Assembly: GCA_944548615.1 (NCBI GenBank)
Contig: OX155962.1
Coordinates: forward strand, 1,128,670 to 1,192,669
DNA length: 64,000 bases
DNA from: Micropterix aruncella
Lineage: Eukaryota > Arthropoda > Insecta > Lepidoptera > Micropterigidae
Direction: 5' to 3'
The notes under the pieces are model-generated. The model saw nothing but the letters and a program-made list of their open reading frames with translations, had not been told where the DNA came from and ran no database searches. The position numbers were made by a program, and so were the translations under genes. Positions 1 through 9,665 of the stretch are shown here, in pieces (position 1 is the stretch's first letter; each line of letters starts with the position of its first letter).

Positions 1-1357
1 TTCTGTTAATGATATGGCATATTCTTTCCAGAAGATCATAGTTTTGGGTATTCTGTCGATTGCCGCTTCCAGCATTGGAAAACTTGACAGTATATTATCA
101 TATATATTCGTGTGCGGTGTTTTATATTTGGTCCATAAGTTTAGATTCTTTAGACGAAGAGCCGTTGCGGCTGCTTCTTTTTGTATATGTAGGTGTAGTG
201 GTAGAAGCCCTAGCATGATTTCCAGCGCCGCTGTTGGAGTTGTTCTCATGCAGCCGGTCGCTGCTATACATGCTAGCCTTTGCATTTTCTGTAATTTGTT
301 GATTGCAGTAGTGAGTTGGGTGCGGGGCCACCATACTACAGCTCCGTAGCTTATCATTGGTATTATTATCATTTTGTACAGCCACAGTATAATGTGTGGG
401 GCTAGTCCCCATTTCTTGCCCACCATTCTTCGGCATTGCCAGAAGGCGACTGTTGCTTTGTTTAGTTTGTTGTCTAGGTGTTTATTCCAGTTTAGTTTTT
501 CGTCCAAAGTTATTCCTAGGTACTTTACTTCTTTAGAGAGCGTTAGTCTGGATCCAAACAAGGTTGGCATTTTGTATGTACCCAATTTACGTTTATGTGT
601 GAAGAGAATGGTGTCGGTCTTTTTTGGATTTACCGACAGGTCATTCTCCTTGCACCATTTCTCTATTATTTTCAAAGCTGTTTGTGTAAGGTCGCACAAT
701 GTGCTTGTTACTAGTCCGTTGATCATTATCACTAGATCATCTGCATATCCTATTGTTAGGAAATGATTGTTGTTTAGTTTTGTTATCAGGTCGTTTACTA
801 CCAGGTTCCATAGAAGTGGCGAGAGTACACCTCCTTGTGGGCATCCTCTCATCACGAGCGCCTGGTGATTTTGGTTTTCAGATAGCCTGATGATTCTCTT
901 TCTTAGCATGTTCATTATCCATTCTGTAATCAATGGTTCGGTTTGATGTCTGTTTAGAGCTTGTTGAATGCTACTGAAATTTGTCTTGTCGAACGCTCCT
1001 TCTATGTCGATGAAGGTGCCTAGGCAGGAGTTTTTCCTTGCTAGTGCAGTTTCTATGTTGTTTACAACGGCATGGAGTGCTGACTCTGTCGATTTGCCTT
1101 GTGTGTATGCGTGTTGGTTCGGGTGGATGCCTATGTTTTTAAGTGCTGTGTCCTTCAGTTCTCTGTCGCATAGTCTTTCTAGTGTTTTTAGCATGAAGGA
1201 GGTAAGGCTAATAGGTCTGAAAGATTTCGGGTCTGTGTAATCAGTTTTCCCTGGTTTTGGTAGAAAGATCACCTTTACTTCTCTCCATTTCTGTGGGATG
1301 TATCTAAAGGCGATGCAGCTACATAGTATGCTTGCTAGTTGTTCGATAAGTTTGCTT
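1..1357 (-). mobile_element. 5'-truncated APE-type non-LTR reverse transcriptase, runs off left edge
   Basis: One minus-strand frame is open from about 1357 to the window edge, so no stop codon is seen. Reading it gives a reverse transcriptase from the finger region (PKPGK, then SFRPISLTSF near 1240-1190) through the palm (CPQGGVLSPLL near 845-810, YADDLVIM near 750-725) into the thumb and the region after it (MRTTPTAALE near 245-215). The MRTTPTAALE/PLHLHI block is typical of R1/LOA-group LINEs of arthropods; that clade assignment is inference. The 5' end is cut at about 1357, losing the endonuclease. The frame is undamaged over 1.36 kb, so the insertion looks fairly young. Confidence 0.82.
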
Positions 1358-1690
1358 AAAAGGACCAATGAACCAATGTGATTTTTAAAAATAGAGATAG
1401 CTGAAGGAACGTAGAGTATCGTAAGCTACATGGGGGGGAGGGGGGAAAAGGAGAGGGGTAAGAGTGGGAAGAGAAAGTAGCGGATGCCTAAGCATCGCTG
1501 GGTTACATTAAACTAGTAAAATTATAATGAAGGAGGGGAACAGATATATAACAATTATTGGCTTGTAATAATTGTGTACTACATCACGATAAAATATGTT
1601 ATTTCTCTAGATAGATTTGAGATCGGTCATCTGACCATATTTGAATATGTTGAGTGATGTTTAGGGACATTTAAGAGACGAGGCTAATGC
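1358..1690. other. No gene seen; purine-rich spacer
   Basis: No coding frame or repeat boundary could be supported. It contains a G/A-rich run at about 1430-1475 and AT-rich sequence beyond it. Confidence 0.5.
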
Positions 1691-2030
1691 CTCGATTGAA
1701 ATGAAAAAGCCTACGAGCTTGCTAAGACGGGAGCAAAGGGAACGTTATACGGCCCTGAACCTTGCTGTGGCGTACCAAAAAGCCTTGCAAACCTAATGCT
1801 CAAACAAATGTGTTTAGAACAATCCGTCAACAACTGGAACAAGACGCCAGGGTTGAATCATTCCAAAGCGGTAATTAAGGCTTACGACCGTAAGACGGCC
1901 CGTGAGGCCTTATCGCTAAATAGTAACAATCTACGCATACTGGTGAGGGCGCTAATGGGGCATTGTGGCCTGAACAAACAGCGGGCCCCAGCACCTCATG
2001 TGCGAGTGTGGCCCGCTGATGCGTAAAAGA
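1690..2030 (+). mobile_element. Non-LTR retrotransposon RNase H / C-terminal fragment
   Basis: The + strand frame reads EKAYELAKTGAKG...GPEPCCG, a LINE RNase H-like segment (normally GNEKADELARxG...GPEP). It is followed by a tail with SKAVIK and LRILVRALMGHCGLN, the usual C-terminal 'L.LTGHC.LN' block of R1/jockey/I-type polyproteins. A Cys-rich stretch (CECGPLM) follows in a shifted frame. It is a short decayed fragment; stops lie on both sides. Confidence 0.6.
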
Positions 2031-2119
2031 TACGCCCACTTGGGTGGTCATTACCTCCAACCTGAATCTGGCGCCAAAGCCTGCTGCGGTTCTTAAATGA
2101 CACCAGGCTTAGCGCAGAA

Positions 2120-2419
2120 CTATAGTAGGTGGCGAACACAATAGATCAGCAATGGTCTCAGTGTTACAAGGCTCATAAAGACCTTAGAAAAGCCCCACTC
2201 AACAAATAAAAAAATGCCTCGATTCCCCTTTCTCAAGAACTTGTATCTCTTTAATCTGTAAACTACATTGGATTGATTAAGCAGCTCAACTGCGAGGTGA
2301 TTTGGATAGGATGCCAATCGCTCAGCTTGTTGGGTTTTGCATTGCTTATTTTCTGTGGTAAAAGTGGGGACTTTCAGGTAGTAATGAGTTTCATCATTTC
2401 TTGTTGTGTTTTGGTGCAC
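2120..2419 (-). mobile_element. Decayed LINE C-terminal fragment
   Basis: A 99-residue minus frame contains RLASYPNHLAVELLNQS and RLKRYKFL. This resembles the C-terminal tail of jockey-clade polyproteins; the clearer jockey copy at 7547-9495 ends with the comparable ALASNLTNVG...RRLKRFD. Only the tail remains. Confidence 0.45.
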
Positions 2420-2531
2420 TAAACTAGTACAATCTCTAACTGTCGCTGGTGAGGATTGCAGGATTCGAGATGTAAACTCCTTGTTTTAGTGGTTGCACAA
2501 TTTATTGATCGTTCCGATGCAATATAACGCG

Positions 2532-2560
2532 CAATCTATGTTAGCACTTAACATAGATTG
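2532..2560. repeat. Perfect 12-bp-arm hairpin
   Basis: CAATCTATGTTA at 2532-2543 and its exact reverse complement at 2549-2560 flank a 5-nt loop (GCACT). No role can be assigned; it may be the relic of a MITE centre. Confidence 0.8.
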
Positions 2561-2719
2561 TGTTGCTCCTAACTGGGCAGAGCCTGTTCTAAGGAGAACA
2601 GAGAGAACCAATACAAATGATTATAAACTACATAACTTCCAAAATAAAAATATTTTTTTTTAATCAAAACAAAAATTGAATGGAAAGGTTGAATCAGAAT
2701 TTTAAATTTCTATATATTG

Positions 2720-3245
2720 TATATAGGATGAGTTTTTAATTAGTGACATCCTTGATGGGTGGGTGAATCAATACGAGCAAATAAGTAACTTTTGATAAAC
2801 ACTAACATTTTTTTAATATATTTTTTTATTGTGTTTTTTAAATTTTTATTTGTCAAAAGTTGCTTAACCCGTTGAGTATGAGTCAACCAAATCTGGTCGC
2901 GAAACAATTATCCGTTGAGTACGAGTCGACCAAATCTGGTCGCGTGTTTTTTTCACTTCTTTGACGTTCTCATATTTATTCATAATTATCTAATTGTTTT
3001 ACAAAATGATATTTCAATATTCTATATTCGAAATTTCAATGCAATCATTGTGCAGTTGTTCTTTTTATGATTGGTGTAGTAGTTTCCTAGTTATAGTACT
3101 TTAAGGTCGATGTCGCCGAAAATCCTGCAAAAGAGACAGATGCATCCATGAAAATACCCATTTACTCCAAGGGTTATTTTCTCTTACTGATTCACCCACT
3201 AAAACGATGTCCCTAAATAAATTCATCCTGTATTTGATACTTACT
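2720..3245. mobile_element. MITE with diverged TIRs, split by a TTAA element
   Basis: The segment around 2727-2775 (AGGATGAGTTTTTAATTAGT, GTGACATCC, GGGTGAATCA) is repeated as a diverged inverted copy at about 3185-3235 (reading on the minus strand AGGATGAATTTATTTAGGGA, GGTGAATCA). Joining the flanks across the nested element at 2868-3173 gives a roughly 220-bp element with about 50-bp TIRs. The superfamily is not identified. Confidence 0.55.
2864..3177 (+). mobile_element. TTAA-target (piggyBac-type) MITE, copy a
   Basis: TTAA at 2864-2867 precedes CCCGTTGAGTA. The other end is CTCCAAGGG followed by TTAT (a mutated TTAA) at 3174-3177. CCC/GGG termini at TTAA suggest mobilisation by a piggyBac-type transposase. 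The left end carries two direct copies (about 2869-2901 and 2910-2943) of a unit built on ACCAAATCTGGT, a dyad-symmetric core. The interior is almost identical to the inverted copy at 50426-50731. No ORF. Confidence 0.75.
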
Positions 3246-3338
3246 AGACTATCGATAATTTATTTTTAGTTTACCGGTCTTCTAACCGACAAAAAGGTAA
3301 AATATTATGAAGGTAAAATAAGACGGATTTATACATTA

Positions 3339-3448
3339 TGACACCTCCCCCCCCTCCCCACCACCAACGCGATAAAGACTATTTCCAGACTGAAGTCTGT
3401 CTGTGTGTCTGTCTGTTTGTTTGTCTGTGTGTATGTGTGTGTATTCTC
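3339..3448. repeat. Polypyrimidine plus TG/TCTG microsatellite repeat
   Basis: CTCCCCCCCCTCCCCACCACC is followed by TTTCCAGACTGAAGTCTGTC and a (TCTG/TG)n stretch. A related segment lies in the opposite orientation at about 37205-37300 (minus strand: CATTTCCAGATAGAAGTCTG then TG repeats), so this is a dispersed repeat rather than a plain microsatellite. Confidence 0.65.
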
Positions 3449-3449
3449 T

Positions 3450-5010
3450 TCACTATTCACCTTCACACTGTGGAAGTTGGCGCTCGTGGCCTGCCAGCCA
3501 AATCTCTGTTTTACCTCCTTAAAGATCTTCATCACTCCAGCAGGGCGATTTTATATCTCCATCGCTAAAACCTCGAAACGAACTGAAACGTTTCGCTTCG
3601 AAAACGATTTTAGCGAAACGAAACATAATATCTCGTATCGGCCGATTTTGTAAAAAAGACACTTCGTTTCGCTAACTTTACTATTAAACGAGATAAAATT
3701 GGCAACATCGCATTGGTTTTCATTCAATGTTAAACGTCAAACTGTCAACTGCGCGGTGCGATGTGTTGAAACTCAAAAAGGAACGCGATTTCGCCATCGA
3801 TATACGATTCCTTCGCCTATTATTTCGCCATTCCCACGCGTTATCGCGAATCCCGTTATTTTTCTGTCGACATCATAATGCAGCAATGCGATGTATACGA
3901 TTTCGGGGTTCATTCGGTGTGGTGCCGTTCGACAGCCAGTGTCTCCGTGTTCTCGTGCGTATACAAAATGAGTTCCGCCAGGTCTTGAATGAGCTTGTTG
4001 CAGCAAGAAACCGTGCTGGATTTTATGGACTGGCATAAAGATTTAGCGAAAGGGAGAATCATAGGCGCGGATGGGAAAAAAAAGCAAAAACCTTTGGATG
4101 CAGCTGTCAGCAGAATTAGAATATATAGTATACAGTATTCATTATCGACATATGAATATCGCATATGTTAATCATATTTCATTATCGACATCGAAGTATG
4201 TAACAAGTCACTGAAAGTCAAAATTTTGTAGATTACAGACGTAGCAATAAATGTGAGTATATATCAAAAAAATATATATAACTTTTGCAGTTTGAGTTGA
4301 TATCACAAGTACCTAGATGTTTTTCGTAAAAGCTTTCGTCACAAAACACATAATTACGCATATTTGTGATTTTTAAGTAATCAAATACGAAAGATACAAA
4401 AGTTTACGTTACCTTTAAAGCTGCCGAAAAGTTTGCGAAACAAAACCAAAGTTAGCGAAGCGAAATTGGGAAGGACGTTTCGGATAAAAATTACAAAATT
4501 GCACGAAAACGGCTGCGCGCAGAGATTATAGAAGAGAGACGTCAAATCATTCATAAAATTGACGTTTCGCGCATAGATCATAGAAGAAAATCGTCATCCT
4601 CATTCATTAAAAAGACGTTTCGCTTTTTCGTTTCGGTTCGGATAGTGACGTCATTTCGATGTGAAAACGAAGTTATAAAATCGGCCGCCAGTTATAGTTC
4701 ACTAAATCAGCGCGATAGCGAAACCAATTGAGAACGCTAAAGTTACAAAATCACCCTGCAGGAAAATAATCAACTCTTCTAGAAAAACCACCTAAAAGCC
4801 AATTTCCATATCTCAAATTCTAGGCTTTGAAGGGGGATTAATGAATGGTCAGGTGAACGCTAACATTTGGCAAGACAACTGTCCTAAACCTACCACAGCC
4901 GGTCGACAGTCCGGTCTCCACCGCTCACCCCCCAGAAGTGTAATAATAGTATTATGATGGGCGACTCCTGTTGGTGAATTCCATTGCAGCTCAGTTTATA
5001 TTTATTTATT
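3450..5010 (+). mobile_element. RLE-type LINE 3' end (copy 1), split by a DNA transposon
   Basis: 3450-3542 (GTGGAAGTTGGCGCTCGTGG...) and 4758-5010 (AGGAAAATAATCAACTC ... GGTGAATTCCATTGCAGCTC, then a TATTTATTTATT tail) are the two halves of a 3' fragment of the RLE LINE seen best at 42096-44098. It is diverged and its C-terminal frame has stops (GGGGGATTAATGA in place of GGGGGAGTGAATG), so it is an old copy. It ends 30 bp before the nischarin exon at 5041. Confidence 0.82.
3543..4757. mobile_element. Non-autonomous DNA transposon with CAGGG-type TIRs
   Basis: Inserted in RLE-LINE copy 1. The left end reads CAGGGCGATTTTAT and the right end, on the opposite strand, CAGGGTGATTTTGT. The bases CAG flank both sides, so a 3-bp duplication or a longer TIR are both possible. 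The interior carries repeated GCGAAACGAAAC / GTTTCGCTT words. A 60-residue frame at 3989-4171 (LLQQETVLDFMDWHKDL) is the only coding-like piece and I cannot name it. The superfamily is undecided. Confidence 0.65.
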
Positions 5011-5040
5011 TATTCACTATACTATATTATTAACTTTCAG

Positions 5041-5287
5041 TTGTATGCAATCAGCGAGCGTCTAAAAATGCCGTGTCCGAATATGGAGCTGGTCGATAAA
5101 GTGTACGACTTCAGCCACGTGATTGATTTTTGCTCGCAACTACCGTCGCTTCAAGTCGAGGGTAGCAGTGAGCCCGTTCTTATGAGCAACATCATTCCGA
5201 ACAACCTCAAGTTTGACCTTTCCTGCTTTAAATCCTTGAAGAAGCTTATGATGGTCGGGATTCCATTGGAAAATGTTACGAATACAG
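5041..5287 (+). CDS. NISCH: Nischarin-type gene, internal exon (region after PX domain)
   Basis: The acceptor TTAACTTTCAG ends at 5040 and the donor GTACTTG starts at 5288; the exon enters in phase 0 and leaves in phase 1. It encodes LYAISERLKMPCPNMELVDK ... SNIIPNNLKFDLSCFKSLKK, which matches the segment between the PX domain and the LRRs of nischarin (vertebrate LQLYAVTEQL ... LPFDLSIFKSLHQ). Nischarin is a PI3P-binding endosomal scaffold that binds integrin alpha-5 and restrains Rac/PAK/LIMK signalling in vertebrates; the same job here is inference. The preceding PX exons are not in the window. Confidence 0.85.
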
Positions 5288-5299
5288 GTACTTGATATA

Positions 5300-5472
5300 A
5301 GAATAAAAGCAGTTTATTTATTTATTTATTTACTTAAGAATTAATTACTATAAAACATTGATTTGCTTACAAAAATAACAGGAACCAAATGGCAAAACCT
5401 TAACCTTTTGCTTATTTGATTCTGTCACCCAACTGGGACTAGCCCGTTCTAGGGTGGACAGGACTCTAATTT
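5300..5472 (-). repeat. Dispersed retroelement tail repeat, copy 1
   Basis: A (TTTA)n run at 5312-5335 is followed by a segment ending GGGTGGACAGGA. Nearly the same 150 bp occurs at 60975-61132. Read on the minus strand it ends in (TAAA)n, typical of a LINE/SINE 3' end. It lies just inside the nischarin intron, beginning within 20 bp of the splice donor. Confidence 0.7.
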
Positions 5473-5970
5473 TACAATAAAATATATAGAAGTTTTATTA
5501 AAATGCTCATAAAACTAAATTGCCCTAAAACATGACCCTAAAAATAAAACAATCAAATACAGTGAGACAATCAGAATTGACATAAAACTGGAAGTAAAGA
5601 GTAAGATAAATCTATAATTTAAAAAAAATAAAAAGTCAATAAGTAATATTTAATATATGTTAAGAAATATAAAAATTAATAAAAAATACCTAGTCAAAAA
5701 AAAAAGAAAAGAAGAAAGCACAATTTATTGTCAAAACAATATATAACAACAAAATGAATTGGTAATTAGTTGAATGTTAAAATATAATCAACATACATAC
5801 TATTTAAAAATATATTAATAATTTGTGCACCTAGGTTTTATTAAACTATAATTTCTAACATTTGATGTATGGTTAGTCTATCATGACTCGAGAACCATTG
5901 CTTTATTTTATTTTATAGTTGTCCTAATGTTGGGCGCTAATATTAAACTGGTTGATATTTACATATTTAT
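5473..5970. other. AT-rich intron, no gene seen
   Basis: AT-rich sequence with poly-A runs (for example near 5698-5712). No frame or repeat boundary could be supported. Confidence 0.5.
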
Positions 5971-5984
5971 AAAAAACGAAAAAA

Positions 5985-6225
5985 AATAATTTACCATATG
6001 AAGTTTGTAGCACCCAAGGTTTAGCCTATGTTGCAACCGCTGTTGTTCAGGGAAGACTGAAGTGCTGGCAATCGTCATCCGTTGTTCTGCGAGTAGGAGG
6101 TAAACTGCTGCTGTTACTGCACAGATTATAACGGTGGTGGGGCGGCTGGCTCGGTGCATCTTTGCACTCGGTGTTGGGAGTTGTAATTTTTTTAAGAAGA
6201 TGGTTCTATGTGATAAAGAGTTTGA
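5985..6225 (-). mobile_element. Penelope-like element remnant
   Basis: The + strand segment TTACCATATGAAGTTTGTAG ... CAGATTATAACGGTGGTGGG ... TTTTTAAGAAGATGGTT aligns, with many changes, to the left arm of the Penelope-like inverted repeat at 15121-15409. It is an older relative in the same orientation. No coding capacity remains. Confidence 0.6.
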
Positions 6226-6289
6226 AACTGTCGTCTCTATTGAAAATCTCCTACCTCTATATATTATACGCCACATGGCACAATCTTTT

Positions 6290-6675
6290 ACCGATAAATT
6301 ACGCTGACGTGACCTACCTAGATACGAATGAAGAACTACTCGATAAAATAGAAAAAAATCAAAACGTGTGTATTCGTTTTGTTTATACCCTGAAGAAGTT
6401 TGATCACATATCGACCTTTCGCAGGCAAATAGAGTGGCTTCCCATTAGACAATGTCGGGATTTCCACATACTCGCCCTACTCTTCCGTGTACTACAGTCA
6501 AACATGCCTACTTATTTGAATAATCTTTTCTCGCCGCTTTTATTCCATAACCTTCCATTGCGCTCTCAGGTATATCTATTACTGGCTATACCTCAGCATT
6601 CATCAATTTTCGGCTATACCTCAGCATTCATCAAGTCGCCATTACACTTGTCCGGCCAGTTCTGCATCAATTGAA
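6290..6675 (+). mobile_element. LINE reverse-transcriptase C-terminal fragment
   Basis: The frame ending at 6674 (170 residues) contains NQNVCIRFVYTLKKFDHIST, EWLPIRQCRDFHILALLF and MPTYLNNLF. This is the tail typical of LINE polyproteins (LQ..CVR.I......I...LGWLPI..R..F........PxYL), after the catalytic domain. It is 5' truncated and lies in a nischarin intron. The clade is not assigned. Confidence 0.6.
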
Positions 6676-6834
6676 AGACTTCTCAACATTTGGAATGGTC
6701 TGGAGTAAATTACGGAACAGACTGGGCGTGTCACAAATACATCCTTTTTTTTCTTCTTTTTGATAAAATATAATATAAATGCTATATCCGTCATTGATTT
6801 AATTATTTTTAACAAGTATTTTTTCGAAAACCCA

Positions 6835-6930
6835 CATTCGTCAAAAACCCTCGGGTTTTTTCAGGTTGGTTTTACCCAATTTAACCCAGTGGGTTTTTTC
6901 GGGTTGGGGAAAATCAAGCCAACCCTGGTT
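6835..6930. repeat. GGGTTTTTTC-type repeated motif
   Basis: Close repeats of TCGGGTTTTTTCAGGTTGG and GTGGGTTTTTTCGGGTTGGG with intervening ACCCAATTTAACCCA give a short self-similar patch. No further structure is seen. Confidence 0.5.
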
Positions 6931-6935
6931 TGTAC

Positions 6936-7416
6936 TCACACAGTGTGTTTATCATTTCGGGTATTCTGGTATGATTTTTGTTTAAACAGTTACAAATACA
7001 ATGCATGGATGTGTTAGTTGCCCTAGGGGATATCAAGTAATTAGCCATATTTAATAGGATATAACTCAGGAACGGCTCATAATTGAAATCAGTCATTCTA
7101 GTAATAAATGTTTTACATAAAGATATCTTTCCATTGGTGTATGATTTACATATGACTATGACTATGACAACAGCTATTATAAAAGTGGGCCCAAAATGCC
7201 CATTCTCTTTTGTTCCTTACAACTTTGTATGCGAATTCGGCAAGGAGTTTAGCGGTCTTCTCACGTAAAATTAACTCCCCCTACATAAAGCTGTGAGCGG
7301 ATAAGCTTTCTTGATTTTTAAAAATGGTTTTGGAGCTAATTTATTAAGGTTTGATAAAACCTCGATTATATTGTTTGAATAATGACAAGGACTTAATATA
7401 TCTGTGTAATTTGTAG
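6936..7416. other. Nischarin intron, no gene seen
   Basis: AT-rich intronic DNA with a short TATGAC repeat near 7150-7170. The polypyrimidine/AG acceptor for the next exon ends at 7416 (TTTGTAG). Confidence 0.5.
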
Positions 7417-7535
7417 GTACTCTCCGAACGACTGTTTCACATTTACGGGTCCACATGAATAATTGCACTAGCATCGGAGATATATTACTATGCGACGTGG
7501 TGCACAAGGAAGAGTGCGAAAACATGAAGGATGTG
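7417..7535 (+). CDS. NISCH: Nischarin-type gene, internal exon
   Basis: The acceptor TTTGTAG ends at 7416 and the donor GTATGAATATT starts at 7536. It takes the phase-1 codon left by the 5041-5287 exon and ends in phase 0. It encodes GTLRTTVSHLRVHMNNCTSI and then GDILLCDVVHKEECENMKDV. In vertebrate nischarin the same place reads PTLATLSVRFSATSMKEVLV. The donor and the last three exon bases lie inside the target-site duplication of the jockey element that follows. Phases allow direct splicing to the exon at 11710; a short missing exon cannot be excluded. Confidence 0.83.
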
Positions 7536-7546
7536 GTATGAATATT

Positions 7547-9495
7547 TTTTTTTTTCAATTGATTTCTATCTGCAATTGGTCGCAGCATTGAAGACCATAA
7601 TCAGATGTATTGTTGAGTTGAAGGCGTTTAAGATGACTCCGCCCTCGAAGAATCTCTTCTTAATATTAATTGACTGCTCTAGTGTCAGTGTCTGTCACTC
7701 AGGTCTGCCACATCAAAGCGTTTTAACCTTCTTATGTTTTCACCTACGTTTGTTAGGTTTGAGGCTAGGGCATTCACGTGTCCTACCAGTGTCATTTTAT
7801 ATCTTGCACTGTACTTTTGCAGTTCTTCCTTAACCGTCGGCATTTTGAGGTGTTCGTGGATCTCACTGTTCCGGGTGAACCATGGGGCGTTTGCTATGGA
7901 CCTCAGAACTTTGTTCTGGTATCGCTGAAGGATTTCTACATTGGAGTCACTGGCTGTGCCCCATAGTTGGATGCCGTAAGTCCATATCGGTTTAAGGATC
8001 ACCTTATAAACTAGCATCTTGTTTTCTAGGGAAAGGCATGAGCCACGTCCTATCAGCCAGTTCATACTTGAGAATTTAGTATTCAATTGAGTCCTTTTAT
8101 TTTTGATGTGGTCTTTCCAGGTGAGACGTCTATCCAAGTGCATGCCTAAATATTTGACGCAGTTGTTGTGGGGTAGTATGTCTTCTCCCAGTTTCACTGT
8201 TGGACAATCGCCTCACCGCAGAGCAAAAGTAATGTGTTGGGATTTGGCTGCACTAGCCTTGATTCTCCAACGTTTCAGCCACTGATAGACCTGATTCAAT
8301 TCCAGTTGGAGCATATCGGAGGCAACTTGCGGGTCGGAGTTACTAGCCAGGATGGCTGTATCGTCTGCAAATGTGGCAGTAGTTACGCCCTGAGTTAGAG
8401 GTAGATCAGATGTGAATATTGTGTAGAGAACAGGTCCTAATACCGATCCTTGTGGCACACCAGCTTTTATCTCATAGAAGTTCGAGGCTGCTTCTCGTTG
8501 GACGACTTGGAAGATTCTATTGGTGAGGTATGATTCGAAGATACTATACAATGTATGAGGAAGCCATTTTTTAATTTTGTATAGTAGTCCCTTGTGCCAG
8601 ACTTTATCGAATGCCTGTTGAATGTCTAGGAATGCTGCAGAGAAGTATTGCTTTTTTTCTAGCGATTGTCTTATTTCCTTAGACACTCTGTGTACTTGTT
8701 CGATAGTGGAGTGCTCACTTCTGAATCCAAATTGATGGTCTGGTACAATTTTTTGAGCCTCGAGAATTGGTTTCAATCTCGTTAAAAGGATTTTTTCACA
8801 TAATTTTGAAAGTATCGGTAATCGACTAATAGGCCTGTATGATGCAACCTCATTCGGGGATTTTCCTTTTTTGTGGATCATTATTATTTGTGACACCTTC
8901 CAAAGATGCGGAAAATGAGATGTTCTAATGACCCCATTGAGAAGGATAGTTAAGAACACGATACCTTTTCTAGGAAGTTCTTTCAATATTTTGGGAGTAA
9001 TCAGATCAAATCCTGGAGCCTTCTTCATTTTAAGATTTCTTATTTCCTGAAATATTTCAGCAGGAGTTACAAGTTTTGGAAGCATGCTCATTTGGAAATC
9101 ACATTCCAATTCCTCATCAATCTCTTTTTCACTAACGTCTACTGGGGCAACATTGGGTTTAAAGACGCCTTCCAGAAATTGTGCGAACCATTCAGCTTTC
9201 TCACTGTCGCTTCGTGCCCAGTGGTTATCCGATATCTTTAAAGGAGGGATTAATTGCTGAGGTCGTTTGAAGTGTTTAGTGGCTTTCCATAGGGAGTAGT
9301 CATCTTTTTCAGTTGCCGAGAGAGATTCCAAATGTCGTTTGAAGGTTTCATTTTTGATAAATGAAATCATTTTCTTGAGTTCTTTTGCCGCTCGATTTAA
9401 AGCACACTTATCTGTTGGGTGATGGCTTGTTTGCCACACGCGTCGTAGTCGACGTTTCTTGGCTATCTTGTATTTGACTTCTAGTGGATAGCTCA
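7547..9495 (-). mobile_element. Jockey-clade LINE, 5' truncated, with 14-bp TSD
   Basis: Target-site duplication GTGGTATGAATATT occurs at 7533-7546 and 9496-9509. A T-run at 7545-7555 is the poly(A) tail seen from the + strand. The minus-strand reading frame covers a linker (KRRLRRVWQ), the RT fingers (KKGKSPNEVASYRPIS), the palm (AGVPQGSVLGP, FADDTAIL) and the thumb and tail (VKYLGMHLDRRLTWKDHI, ending near 7685). The endonuclease is lost to 5' truncation. One in-frame TGA at 8213-8215 breaks the frame between the two open parts. The element is antisense to nischarin. Confidence 0.92.
7685..8212 (-). pseudogene. Jockey reverse transcriptase, C-terminal open part
   Basis: In frame with the preceding part after the TGA. 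It encodes GDCPTVKLGEDILP, VKYLGMHLDRRLTW, LKPIWTYGIQLWGTA and a basic tail to a TGA stop at about 7685. The similar but distinct jockey fragment at 55092-55837 has LKPIWSYGVELRGTAANSN. The 3' UTR (7556-7684) is short and ends in the T-run. Confidence 0.85.
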
Positions 9496-9517
9496 GTGGT
9501 ATGAATATTAAATGCAT
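8213..9517 (-). pseudogene. Jockey reverse transcriptase, N-terminal open part (ends at in-frame TGA)
   Basis: This frame has 434 codons, but the first residues (MHLIFIP) come from the target-site duplication and intron, so true element coding starts near 9495. It carries RT motifs: GFDLITPKIL, SYRPISRLPI, AAFLDIQQAFDKVWHKGL, GVPQGSVLGP and FADD. It stops at TGA 8213-8215, right after ITFALR where jockey relatives continue with RGxxP. The downstream part continues in the same frame, so this is a point nonsense change, not a frameshift. Confidence 0.88.
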
Positions 9518-9660
9518 TTTTTTCTCTCCGATCTTGTCTTGAAATCAAATGACATAACATAAAATCCAGAGTGGATGTTCCAGGTCTATGTTTTTTTAAT
9601 TAACTTTTAAATGAAACACAGTTTTATAATTTATGTTTTATTGATTGATTATATCGTCGA
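9510..9660. other. Nischarin intron continuation
   Basis: This is the original intron resumed after the jockey insertion; AT-rich, nothing coding. Confidence 0.5.
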
Positions 9661-9665
9661 TCTAT

